Assembly (NCBI GenBank): GCA_945949625.1
Contig: CAMFFI010000097.1
Coordinates: forward strand, 1-5,309
DNA from: an uncultured bacterium
GTDB taxonomy: Bacteria; Bacillota; Clostridia; Oscillospirales; Acutalibacteraceae
Direction: 5' to 3'
Length of the DNA stretch: 5,309 bases
Each line of letters starts with the position of its first letter. Positions within the stretch are counted from its first letter, which is position 1. A program made the position numbers and the translations under genes. Shown piece by piece: positions 1 to 5,067 of the stretch. The notes under the pieces are model-generated. The model did not search any database and was not told where the DNA came from. It saw only the letters and a program-made list of their open reading frames with translations.

Positions 1-35
1 GGGCGAATCAGTTTGAAGATTTTATTTAAGAGTAA

Positions 36-62
36 TTCGGCAATAGGGGTTGCTGTGCCGAA
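36..62 (+). other. Leader hairpin with G-rich loop
   Basis: TTCGGCA at 36-42 is perfectly complementary to TGCCGAA at 56-62, giving a 7-bp stem with a 13-nt loop that contains GGGG (46-49). An alternative inner stem pairs 40-43 with 50-53. No T-run follows, only AAAAA, so it is not a terminator on this strand. It sits just upstream of the terminator-like hairpin and could be part of a leader RNA fold. Function unknown. Confidence 0.4.
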
Positions 63-89
63 AAAGACTCTCTGTGCTTTTCTAAACTG

Positions 90-121
90 CCCGGTTAACT
101 GAAAAGTTAAACGGGTTTTTT
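90..121 (+). terminator. Intrinsic terminator or attenuator upstream of rpsJ
   Basis: The 5' arm at 90-100 (CCCGGTTAACT) pairs with the 3' arm at 105-115 (AGTTAAACGGG). This gives four GC pairs at the base, one G-A mismatch (94/111) and six further pairs closed by a GAAA (GNRA-type) tetraloop at 101-104. Six T residues follow directly at 116-121. This is the textbook shape of a Rho-independent terminator. It lies 87 nt before the rpsJ start, so it either ends an upstream transcript or acts as an attenuator in the operon leader. The sequence alone does not decide between these, although the competing pairing of its 5' arm with 1-14 favours checking the attenuator option. Confidence 0.8.
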
Positions 122-208
122 AATGCAGGGTGAGGAAACACCCGACAGCGTTGAAAGGTTTTGGGAAGCAAAACGCCCGCCAACTAAATTTTTAAGGAGG
201 CGACGAAA

Positions 209-520
209 ATGGCAGTCAAGGAAAAAATAAGGATAAGACTTAAGGGTTATGATCATCAGCTTGTTGATCAGTCAGCTGAAAAAATCGTTGCAACAGCAAA
301 GCGTACAGGAGCAAGAGTTTCAGGTCCTGTTCCGCTCCCGACAGAAAAGCAGGTTGTAACAATTCTCCGTGCTGTTCATAAGTATAAGTACAGCCGTGAG
401 CAGTTTGAGATGAGAACTCACAAGCGTCTTATCGATATTTTAAGACCGTCAAACAAGACAGTCGAGGCTCTTATGAGCTTGGAACTCCCTGCCGGCGTTG
501 AAATCGAAATCAAATTATAA
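209..520 (+). CDS. rpsJ: 30S ribosomal protein S10 (NusE)
   Basis: S10 is a component of the 30S head, and in bacteria the same protein, as NusE, joins NusB in transcription antitermination complexes. The 103-aa product matches the usual family length (102-103 aa). It carries the conserved start KIRIRLKGYDHQLVDQSAEKI near residues 6-26, AKRTGA at 30-35, the GPVPLPTEK segment at 39-47, and the signature region AVHKYKYSREQFEMRTHKRL at 55-74, which closely resembles Bacillus S10. The family-typical end GVEIEIKL is intact. The ATG at 209 is preceded by AAGGAGG at 194-200 with 8-nt spacing, a near-ideal site. It is the first gene of the operon. A 76-nt gap separates it from rplC, longer than most junctions here. 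Confidence 0.98.
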   Translation: MAVKEKIRIRLKGYDHQLVDQSAEKIVATAKRTGARVSGPVPLPTEKQVVTILRAVHKYKYSREQFEMRTHKRLIDILRPSNKTVEALMSLELPAGVEIEIKL

Positions 521-530
521 TTTTGGTTCC

Positions 531-540
531 AACCTACAAG
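531..540 (+). repeat. 10-bp direct repeat, copy 1 (AACCTACAAG)
   Basis: AACCTACAAG at 531-540 recurs exactly at 574-583. The start points are 43 nt apart, within the gap between rpsJ and rplC. Flanking bases differ on both sides, so the exact match ends at 10 bp. Confidence 0.6.
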
Positions 541-573
541 CAGACAGGGTCATGTTGGCAAAAGCCAACCAAT

Positions 574-583
574 AACCTACAAG
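574..583 (+). repeat. 10-bp direct repeat, copy 2 (AACCTACAAG)
   Basis: This is the second exact copy of AACCTACAAG. Its last three bases are the start of the rplC ribosome binding site AAGGAGG (581-587). The upstream copy lacks the GGAGG part, so it is not a duplicated ribosome binding site. Confidence 0.6.
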
Positions 584-596
584 GAGGATATAAAAA

Positions 597-1229
597 ATGC
601 AAAAAGCATTAATCGGCAAGAAAATCGGTATGACACAGATTTTCGACGAAAAGGGTAACGTTGTTCCCGTAACTGTTGTTGAAGCAGGTCCATGCGTTGT
701 TTCAACAAAGAAAACAGTTGAAAACGACGGATATGCTGCTGTACAGCTGGGCTTTGGCGATTTAAAGCCAAGCAAAGTCAACAAACCAATGAAAGGTTTC
801 TTTGACAAGGCTGATGTAGCACCAAAGAAAACTCTCAAAGAGTTTCGCTTTGAAGACACAGACGCTTACAACGTAGGCGACATCTTAAAGGCAGACGTTT
901 TTGAGGCAGGCAACAAAGTTGATGTTACAGGTACCAGCAAAGGTAAAGGTACGGCAGGTGTAATTAAGAGATGGAACTTCCAGCGTCTTAAGGAATCACA
1001 TGGTACAGGTCCCTGCGTTCGTCACGGCGGTTCAATCGGCGCTTGTTCTTCACCTTCAAGAGTATGGAAGGGCAAGAGAATGGCAGGTCACTTAGGTGCT
1101 GAAAAGGTAACAGTTCAGAATCTTACAGTTGTTAAGGTTGATGCTGAAAACAATCTTTTAGCAATCAAGGGTGCAATCCCCGGTCCTAACAAGGGCATTG
1201 TTGTTATCAAAGATTCCGTTAAGGCTTAA
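597..1229 (+). CDS. rplC: 50S ribosomal protein L3
   Basis: L3 binds 23S rRNA early in 50S assembly, and its long central loop reaches towards the peptidyl transferase centre. The product is 210 aa, against about 209 for the family. Visible landmarks are the N-terminal LIGKKIGMTQIFDEKG (residues 5-20), GTSKGKGTAGVIKRWNFQR (112-130), the loop HGTGPCVRHGGSIGACSSPS (135-154), WKGKRMAGHLGAE (157-169) and the C-terminal strand region VTVQNLTVVKVDAENNLL. Residue 165 is His where E. coli has the glutamine that PrmB methylates (MAGQ in E. coli, MAGH here); other Gram-positives also lack that Gln. The ATG at 597 follows AAGGAGG (581-587) with 9-nt spacing. rplD begins 17 nt after the stop. Confidence 0.98.
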   Translation: MQKALIGKKIGMTQIFDEKGNVVPVTVVEAGPCVVSTKKTVENDGYAAVQLGFGDLKPSKVNKPMKGFFDKADVAPKKTLKEFRFEDTDAYNVGDILKADVFEAGNKVDVTGTSKGKGTAGVIKRWNFQRLKESHGTGPCVRHGGSIGACSSPSRVWKGKRMAGHLGAEKVTVQNLTVVKVDAENNLLAIKGAIPGPNKGIVVIKDSVKA

Positions 1230-1246
1230 GGGAAGGAGGATTATAT

Positions 1247-1870
1247 ATGCCTAGTTTAGCAGTTGTTAATATGGAAGGCAAAGAGGTTTCTAAAATTGAC
1301 CTTGCCGAGTCCGTATTTGGAATTGAGCCAAACGCTGCAGTTATGCACCAGATGGTTGTTAACTATCTTGCAAATCAGCGTCAAGGCACACAGTCGGCTT
1401 TAACAAGAGCTGAGGTATCAGGCGGCGGCAGAAAGCCCTGGAGACAAAAGGGAACCGGTCGTGCAAGACAGGGTTCAACAAGAGCTCCTCAGTGGACTCA
1501 CGGCGGCGTTGTATTTGCTCCAAAGCCGAGAAGCTACAGATTTACAGTAAACAAGAAGGTAAGAAGACTTGCGATGAAATCTGCTCTTTCAACTAAAGCA
1601 GCATCACAGGAAATCGTAATTCTTGATGAAATCAAGCTTGACGAATACAAAACAAAAGTTATTGTTGATATGCTTAAGGCAATCGACGCTACAAAAAAGG
1701 CACTTATCGTTCTGCCTGAGGTTGACGGTAAGGTTATTAAATCAGCTAACAATATTAAGGGCGTAAAAACAGCTCAGGTTAACGAGCTTAATGTTTACGA
1801 TATTCTTAACGCTGACAAGCTTGTTATTGTTAAGGATGCTGTTAGCAAAATTGAGGAGGTTTACGCATGA
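1247..1870 (+). CDS. rplD: 50S ribosomal protein L4
   Basis: L4 binds 23S rRNA and sends a long basic loop into the peptide exit tunnel. In E. coli it also represses its own S10 operon through the leader RNA; whether that happens here is unknown. The 207-aa length equals the Bacillus type. The extended loop lies around residues 46-90, with QGTQSALTRAEVSGGGRKPW (46-65) followed by RQKGTGRAR (66-74). The lysine corresponding to E. coli Lys63, where K63E gives erythromycin resistance, appears to be Lys68 here and is unchanged. The globular C-terminal part includes KSALSTKA and the ALIVLPEVD strand. The ATG at 1247 follows AAGGAGG (1233-1239) with 7-nt spacing. The stop overlaps the rplW start in an ATGA arrangement. 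Confidence 0.98.
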   Translation: MPSLAVVNMEGKEVSKIDLAESVFGIEPNAAVMHQMVVNYLANQRQGTQSALTRAEVSGGGRKPWRQKGTGRARQGSTRAPQWTHGGVVFAPKPRSYRFTVNKKVRRLAMKSALSTKAASQEIVILDEIKLDEYKTKVIVDMLKAIDATKKALIVLPEVDGKVIKSANNIKGVKTAQVNELNVYDILNADKLVIVKDAVSKIEEVYA

Positions 1871-2160
1871 TAGCACAGGATATTATCATCCGCCCTGTAA
1901 TTACTGAAAAAAGTATGCTGGGCGCTTCTGAAAAGAAGTACACCTTTGAAGTTGCAAAATCAGCTAACAAAATAGAAATTGCAAAGGCTTGCGAAGAGCT
2001 TTTTAAAGTTGAAGTTGCCAAAGTAAACACTGTTTCAGTCAGAGGACGTTTCCGCCGTCAGGGCAGAAACAACGGCGGTTACACAAAGGCTTGGAAAAAA
2101 GCAGTTGTAACACTTAAAAGCGACAGCAAACCTATTGAATTTTTTGAAGGCATGATGTAA
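1867..2160 (+). CDS. rplW: 50S ribosomal protein L23
   Basis: L23 sits at the exit of the peptide tunnel and is the docking point for trigger factor and the signal recognition particle. The product is 97 aa, within the bacterial range of about 95-100. It begins with the diagnostic IIIRPVITEKS (residues 6-16), followed by KKYTFEVAKSANKIEI (23-38), the VNTVSVRGR strand (53-61), a basic loop RRQGRNNGGYTKAWKKA, and a C-terminal FFEGMM. The start codon overlaps the rplD stop by 4 nt (ATGA at 1867-1870). The binding site GAGGAGGT (1853-1860) lies inside the last codons of rplD, which indicates translational coupling of L23 to L4. An 85-nt structured gap follows before rplB. Confidence 0.97.
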   Translation: MIAQDIIIRPVITEKSMLGASEKKYTFEVAKSANKIEIAKACEELFKVEVAKVNTVSVRGRFRRQGRNNGGYTKAWKKAVVTLKSDSKPIEFFEGMM

Positions 2161-2229
2161 GCCTGAAAAATACAGAAAATTTCAGGCAGAATGTATGGGG
2201 AAACGCCATTTCCCCGCAAAGCCATCATG
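2151..2229 (+). promoter_or_regulatory. Possible three-way RNA junction between rplW and rplB
   Basis: Two hairpins stand in tandem in the rplW-rplB gap. GCCTGAAA (2161-2168) pairs with TTTCAGGC (2180-2187), a perfect 8-bp stem starting directly after the rplW stop. GGGGAAA (2197-2203) pairs with TTTCCCC (2209-2215), a 7-bp stem with loop CGCCA. Neither is followed by a T-run, so terminators are unlikely. In addition, CATGATG at 2151-2157 (the end of rplW) is complementary to CATCATG at 2223-2229, which touches the rplB ribosome binding site (GAGGAGAG, 2229-2236). If formed, this helix would enclose both hairpins. A role in rplB translation control or mRNA processing is inferred only. Confidence 0.45.
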
Positions 2230-2245
2230 AGGAGAGTGAAATCAA

Positions 2246-3079
2246 ATGGCAATTAAAGTATATAAGCCGACCATTAACTCACGCAGAAATATGTCGGTTA
2301 CTGATTATTCAGGTCTTTCAAAAGTTGCCCCCGAGAAAAGCTTGCTTGCTCCTTTGAAGAAAAAATCAGGACGTAACAGCTACGGCAGAATCACTGTTCG
2401 CCACAGAGGCGGCGGTAACAGAAGAAAGTACCGTATTATTGATTTTAAGCGTCAGAAATTTGACGTTGAAGGTAAGGTAGTTACTTTAGAGTACGATCCA
2501 AACCGTTCAGCATTTATTGCTCTTGTTGAGTACACTGACGGAGAGAAAGCTTATATTCTCGCTCCTGAAGGACTTAAGGTAGGCGACACAGTAGTTGCCG
2601 GCGAAAATGCAGATATTAAACCCGGTAACGCTTTACCGCTTGCATCTATTCCTGTCGGTACATTTATCCACAACGTAGAGCTTTACCCCGGCAGAGGCGC
2701 TCAGCTTGCAAGAGCAGCCGGAAATATGGCTCAGCTTATGGCTAAGGAAAACGGTCTTGCACTTTTAAGACTTCCTTCAGGCGAGCTCAGAAACGTTTCA
2801 GATAAATGTATGGCTACAATCGGTCAGGTTGGTAACACCGACCACGAAAACGTAAAAATCGGTAAAGCAGGACGTAAGAGAAATATGGGTTGGAGACCTA
2901 CTGTTCGCGGTTCTGTAATGAACCCTAACGACCACCCTCACGGCGGTGGTGAAGGTAAATCCCCTGTTGGTCGTCCGGGACCTGTTACTCCTTGGGGTAA
3001 ACCTGCTCTCGGCTACAAGACTCGTAAGACTCATAAAGCAAGCGATAAGTTTATCGTACGCAGAAGAAACGGTAAGTAA
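2246..3079 (+). CDS. rplB: 50S ribosomal protein L2
   Basis: L2 is one of the most conserved 50S proteins, needed for subunit association and for peptidyl transferase activity. The 277-aa product has the Bacillus-type length. It shows NSYGRITVRHRGGGNRRKYR (residues 44-63), the RNA-binding fold with YDPNRSAFIALVEY (83-96) and YILAPEGLKVGD, then IKPGNALPL and VGTFIHNVE. The C-terminal signature RPTVRGSVMNPNDHPHGGGE runs over 217-236 and is followed by GRPGPVTPWGKP. The histidine of DHPHGG corresponding to E. coli His229, reported as essential for activity, is present (His230 here). The basic tail KFIVRRRNGK is complete. The ATG at 2246 is preceded by GAGGAGAG (2229-2236) with 9-nt spacing. rpsS starts 25 nt after the last stop base. 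Confidence 0.98.
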   Translation: MAIKVYKPTINSRRNMSVTDYSGLSKVAPEKSLLAPLKKKSGRNSYGRITVRHRGGGNRRKYRIIDFKRQKFDVEGKVVTLEYDPNRSAFIALVEYTDGEKAYILAPEGLKVGDTVVAGENADIKPGNALPLASIPVGTFIHNVELYPGRGAQLARAAGNMAQLMAKENGLALLRLPSGELRNVSDKCMATIGQVGNTDHENVKIGKAGRKRNMGWRPTVRGSVMNPNDHPHGGGEGKSPVGRPGPVTPWGKPALGYKTRKTHKASDKFIVRRRNGK

Positions 3080-3103
3080 GGTTGACAGAAAGGAGCTTAT
3101 ATT

Positions 3104-3376
3104 ATGAGTAGAAGTACAAAAAAGGGCCCTTTTGTCCAGCCTGTATTGCTCAAAAGGGTTCAGGAGATGAACGAATCAGGTGAGAAGAGAATCTTAAAGA
3201 CATGGTCAAGAAGCTCAACAATTTTCCCTGATTTTGTTGGTCATACATTTGCGGTTCACGATGGCCGCAAGCACGTTCCGGTTTATGTAACAGAAGATAT
3301 GGTTGGTCACAAGCTCGGTGAGTTTGCTCCCACACGTACCTTTAAAGGCCATGCCGGTTCAAAAACAAGTAAGTAA
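3104..3376 (+). CDS. rpsS: 30S ribosomal protein S19
   Basis: S19 binds 16S rRNA in the 30S head, forms a complex with S13 and lies near the A-site tRNA. The product is 90 aa, slightly shorter than the common 92 aa, with the difference at the C-terminal tail. It starts MSRSTKKGPFV and carries the conserved KTWSRSSTIFPDFVGHTFAV (residues 32-51), the HDGRKHVPVYVTEDMVGHKL segment (52-71) and the family signature FAPTRTFKGH (74-83). The ATG at 3104 has AGGAG at 3091-3095 with 8-nt spacing. It is followed 14-20 nt later by rplV, depending on which rplV start is used. Confidence 0.98.
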   Translation: MSRSTKKGPFVQPVLLKRVQEMNESGEKRILKTWSRSSTIFPDFVGHTFAVHDGRKHVPVYVTEDMVGHKLGEFAPTRTFKGHAGSKTSK

Positions 3377-3380
3377 GCGG

Positions 3381-3386
3381 AAGGAG
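3381..3386 (+). promoter_or_regulatory. Ribosome binding site deciding the rplV start
   Basis: AAGGAG at 3381-3386 stands 10 nt before an ATG at 3397 but only 4 nt before a TTG at 3391 in the same frame. The spacing and start codon quality both favour ATG 3397, so the annotated protein begins MEAKAYAKYV. Confidence 0.8.
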
Positions 3387-3396
3387 AGTATTGCAA

Positions 3397-3735
3397 ATGG
3401 AAGCAAAGGCATATGCAAAATATGTCCGTATTTCACCACGCAAGGTTACAGTTGTTCTTGATTTAATCAGAGGCAAAGACGTAGTTCTTGCAGAGGCTAT
3501 TCTTAAGCATACCCCAAAGGCCGCTTGTGAGCCGCTTTTAAAGCTGCTCAAATCAGCTATGGCTAATGCTGAGACTAACCATGATATGGACACATCAAAA
3601 CTCTATGTTGCAGAGTGTAACGCAACAGCAGGTCCAATCCTCAAACGTATTCAACCAAGAGCACAGGGTAGGGCTTACAGAATAAACAAAAGAACATCCC
3701 ACATTTCCCTTGTGCTCAAGGAAAAAGAAGAATAA
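3397..3735 (+). CDS. rplV: 50S ribosomal protein L22
   Basis: L22 contacts all domains of 23S rRNA and, with L4, forms the narrow part of the peptide exit tunnel through a long beta-hairpin. From ATG 3397 the product is 112 aa, matching the family (110-113). The N-terminal AKYVRISPRKVTVVLDLIRG (residues 7-26) is typical. The hairpin tip region GPILKRIQPRAQGRAYRINK (79-98) and KRTSHISLVL (98-107) match the family signature. LKR at 82-84 corresponds to the E. coli MKR residues whose deletion gives erythromycin resistance, and no deletion is seen. An in-frame TTG at 3391 would add two residues but has poor spacing from the ribosome binding site. rpsC follows after 15 nt. Confidence 0.96.
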   Translation: MEAKAYAKYVRISPRKVTVVLDLIRGKDVVLAEAILKHTPKAACEPLLKLLKSAMANAETNHDMDTSKLYVAECNATAGPILKRIQPRAQGRAYRINKRTSHISLVLKEKEE

Positions 3736-3750
3736 GGGGAGGTAAGTAAT

Positions 3751-4422
3751 ATGGGACAGAAAGTTAATCCACACGGTCTTCGTGTAGGCGTTATTAAAGA
3801 TTGGGATTCCCGTTGGTTTGCTGATAAAAAGACTTTCGGCGACACACTTGTTGAAGATTACAATCTCAGAAAGACTTTGAAAAAGCAGCTTTATTCCGCA
3901 GGAATTTCAAAAATTGAAATTGAGCGTGACGGCAAAAAGGTTAGACTTCACATCCACTGCGCTAAGCCCGGTATGATTATCGGTAAAGGCGGCAGCGAGA
4001 TTGAAAAGCTCAGAGTTCAGTGCGAAAAAATGCTGAATAAGCCGGTTGCCATCAATATTGTAGAAATAAAATCACCTGATTTGAACGCACAGCTTGTTGC
4101 TGAGAGTATTGCTCAGCAGCTTGAAAAGAGAATTTCATTCCGCCGTGCTATGAAGCAGGCTATCGGAAGAGCTATGAAGTTTGGTGCAAAGGGTATCAAA
4201 ACACAGTGCTCAGGTCGTTTAGGCGGCGCAGAAATTGCACGAGCAGAGCAGTATCACGAAGGTACTATTCCTCTTCAGACTCTTAGAGCAGACATTGACT
4301 ACGGTTTTGCAGAGGCTAACACAACCTACGGTAAAATCGGCGTTAAAGTATGGCTTTATAAAGGTGAAGTTCTCAACGAGGCTAAAGACAGAAAGCCTAA
4401 AAGGGAAGGAGGCAGAAAATAA
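3751..4422 (+). CDS. rpsC: 30S ribosomal protein S3
   Basis: S3 lies at the mRNA entry pore of the 30S head and contributes to mRNA helicase activity of the ribosome. The 223-aa product is between the Bacillus (about 218) and E. coli (233) lengths. The start MGQKVNPHGLRVGVI is diagnostic. A KH RNA-binding domain includes GMIIGKGGSEIEKLR (residues 74-88) with the GKGG loop. Arg131, Arg132 and Lys135 match the E. coli residues implicated in helicase function. The C-terminal domain carries CSGRLGGAEIARAE (153-166), TIPLQTLRADIDYG (172-185) and TTYGKIGVKVWLYKGE (191-206), ending in a basic tail. The binding site GGGGAGGT (3736-3743) sits 7 nt before the ATG. The stop codon TAA shares its last A with the rplP start. 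Confidence 0.98.
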   Translation: MGQKVNPHGLRVGVIKDWDSRWFADKKTFGDTLVEDYNLRKTLKKQLYSAGISKIEIERDGKKVRLHIHCAKPGMIIGKGGSEIEKLRVQCEKMLNKPVAINIVEIKSPDLNAQLVAESIAQQLEKRISFRRAMKQAIGRAMKFGAKGIKTQCSGRLGGAEIARAEQYHEGTIPLQTLRADIDYGFAEANTTYGKIGVKVWLYKGEVLNEAKDRKPKREGGRK

Positions 4423-4847
4423 TGCTGTTACCAAAGCGCGTTAAGCACAGAAGAGTGCAGAGAGGCCGTATGACAGGTAAAGCAAACCGTGGTAACAAGG
4501 TAACTTACGGTGATTTCGGTCTCCAGGCTTTAGAGCCCGCTTGGATTACATCAAACCAGATTGAAGCAGCCCGTGTAGCTATGACACGTTACTGCAAAAG
4601 ATTCGGTAAGGTTTGGATTAAAATATTCCCTGACAAGCCAGTTTCAAAGAAACCTTTGGAAACTCGTATGGGTAAAGGTAAAGGTGCTCCTGAATATTGG
4701 GTTGCAGTTGTAAAGCCCGGCAGAGTTATGTTTGAGTTGGGCGGAGTTGACGAGACAATAGCAAGAGAGGCTATGCGTCTGGCAGCAGCTAAGCTGCCTA
4801 TCAAATGCAAGTTTGTAAAAAAGGAAGATACGGAGGTTGAGCAGTAA
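4422..4847 (+). CDS. rplP: 50S ribosomal protein L16
   Basis: L16 is a late-assembling 50S protein that helps position A-site tRNA near the peptidyl transferase centre. The length is 141 aa, close to Bacillus (144). Signatures are MLLPKRVKHRRVQRGRMTG at the N-terminus, GDFGLQALEPAWITSNQIEA (residues 30-49), ARVAMTRYCKRFGKVWIKIF (50-69), PDKPVSKKPLETRMGKGKG (70-88) and EYWVAVVKPGRVMFEL. Arg82 aligns with E. coli Arg81, the residue hydroxylated by YcfD in that species. The start overlaps the rpsC stop by 1 nt (TAATG), with AAGGAGG at 4406-4412 inside rpsC and 9-nt spacing. This suggests coupled translation. Its own stop overlaps rpmC in the same way. Confidence 0.98.
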   Translation: MLLPKRVKHRRVQRGRMTGKANRGNKVTYGDFGLQALEPAWITSNQIEAARVAMTRYCKRFGKVWIKIFPDKPVSKKPLETRMGKGKGAPEYWVAVVKPGRVMFELGGVDETIAREAMRLAAAKLPIKCKFVKKEDTEVEQ

Positions 4848-5050
4848 TGAAAGCATCAGAACTCAGAGAATTATCAGCAGAAGAGCTCCAGGCAAAGCTT
4901 AAAGACCTCAAACAGGAATTGTTTAATCTTCGCTTTCAGCTTGCAGTTAACCAGCTTGAGAACCCAATGCGTATTTCTGCTGTTAAGAAGGACATTGCAA
5001 GAATTTCAACAATTCTTCGTCAGCGTGAATTAACAAGCAGTGAAGCTTAA
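4847..5050 (+). CDS. rpmC: 50S ribosomal protein L29
   Basis: L29 is a small, mostly helical protein next to L23 at the tunnel exit. The product is 67 aa, usual for the family (63-67). It is a helical hairpin with heptad-like leucines: ELRELSAEELQAKLKDLKQE (residues 4-23), then LFNLRFQLAVNQLENPMRI (24-42), and the signature KKDIARISTILRQRE. The ATG at 4847 overlaps the rplP stop by 1 nt. GGAGG at 4832-4836 within rplP gives 10-nt spacing. rpsQ begins 17 nt after the stop. Confidence 0.97.
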   Translation: MKASELRELSAEELQAKLKDLKQELFNLRFQLAVNQLENPMRISAVKKDIARISTILRQRELTSSEA

Positions 5051-5051
5051 G

Positions 5052-5060
5052 GGAGGAGGA
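5052..5060 (+). promoter_or_regulatory. Ribosome binding site supporting the GTG start of rpsQ
   Basis: GGAGGAGGA at 5052-5060 ends 7 nt before the GTG at 5068. The next in-frame ATG (5083) would be 22 nt away, too far for efficient initiation, so GTG is the supported start. Confidence 0.8.
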
Positions 5061-5067
5061 CTTAACA

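Larger units (their letters stand above)
1..208 (+). promoter_or_regulatory. Structured 5' leader of the S10 operon
   Basis: This stretch before rpsJ shows no convincing gene. It contains, in order, a 7-bp hairpin (36-42 with 56-62), a terminator-like hairpin with a T-run (90-121), a 5-bp hairpin (128-132 with 139-143, loop AGGAAA) and two alternative small stems near 148-176 (148-152 with 172-176, or 158-162 with 170-174). The rpsJ ribosome binding site AAGGAGG lies at 194-200. In E. coli the S10 operon leader is the target of autoregulation by L4, which acts on both attenuation and translation. A comparable role here is inference only. I could not place a promoter: no good -35/-10 pair at usual spacing was seen, so transcription may start upstream of the window. 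Part of the stretch may be the 3' untranslated end of an upstream gene. Confidence 0.5.
521..596 (+). promoter_or_regulatory. Structured rpsJ-rplC intergenic region
   Basis: This 76-nt gap holds a hairpin GTTGGC/GCCAAC (554-559 with 564-569, loop AAAA) with no following T-run, so it is not a terminator. Two pairings compete with it: GTTGG at 554-558 can instead pair upstream with CCAAC at 529-533, and TTGGTT at 523-528 can pair with AACCAA at 567-572, closing most of the gap. A 10-bp direct repeat is also present, with its second copy running into the rplC ribosome binding site (581-587). Alternative structures of this kind could tune rplC translation, but that is inference. No promoter was recognised. 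Confidence 0.4.

Noticed and set aside
13..36. Promoter-like pieces TTGAAG (13-18) and TATTTA (23-28) or AGTAAT (31-36).
   Set aside because: The spacing between them is far from the 16-18 nt expected for a sigma-A promoter, and a -35 for TATTTA would fall at or beyond the window edge.
1..102. Frame 1 is open from the edge to a TGA at 100-102, possibly the tail of an upstream gene; frame 3 ends at TAA 27-29 and frame 2 at TGA 14-16.
   Set aside because: The frame 1 translation resembles no family I know and its stop falls inside the terminator stem-loop. The frame 3 and frame 2 tails are too short to judge. An upstream gene end cannot be supported from this window.
1..178. Complementarity of GGGCG (1-5) with CGCCC (174-178), which could close the whole leader.
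   Set aside because: Five pairs over about 170 nt, overlapping other possible helices at both ends, are easily explained by chance.
515..859. Antisense open frame of 114 codons across rplC.
   Set aside because: It is a shadow of rplC on the opposite strand, with no ribosome binding site I could support and no recognisable domain; the sense frame is clearly L3.
2161..2215. The hairpins after rplW as intrinsic terminators splitting the operon.
   Set aside because: Neither stem is followed by a T-run, and the operon continues with rplB at once.
3391..3396. TTG at 3391 as the rplV start.
   Set aside because: It is only 4 nt from the ribosome binding site and would add just two residues; ATG 3397 has better spacing and gives the typical L22 N-terminus.
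4235..4444. Sense-strand open frame of 69 codons in another frame over the end of rpsC.
   Set aside because: It overlaps well-conserved S3 and L16 coding sequence and its translation resembles nothing known.
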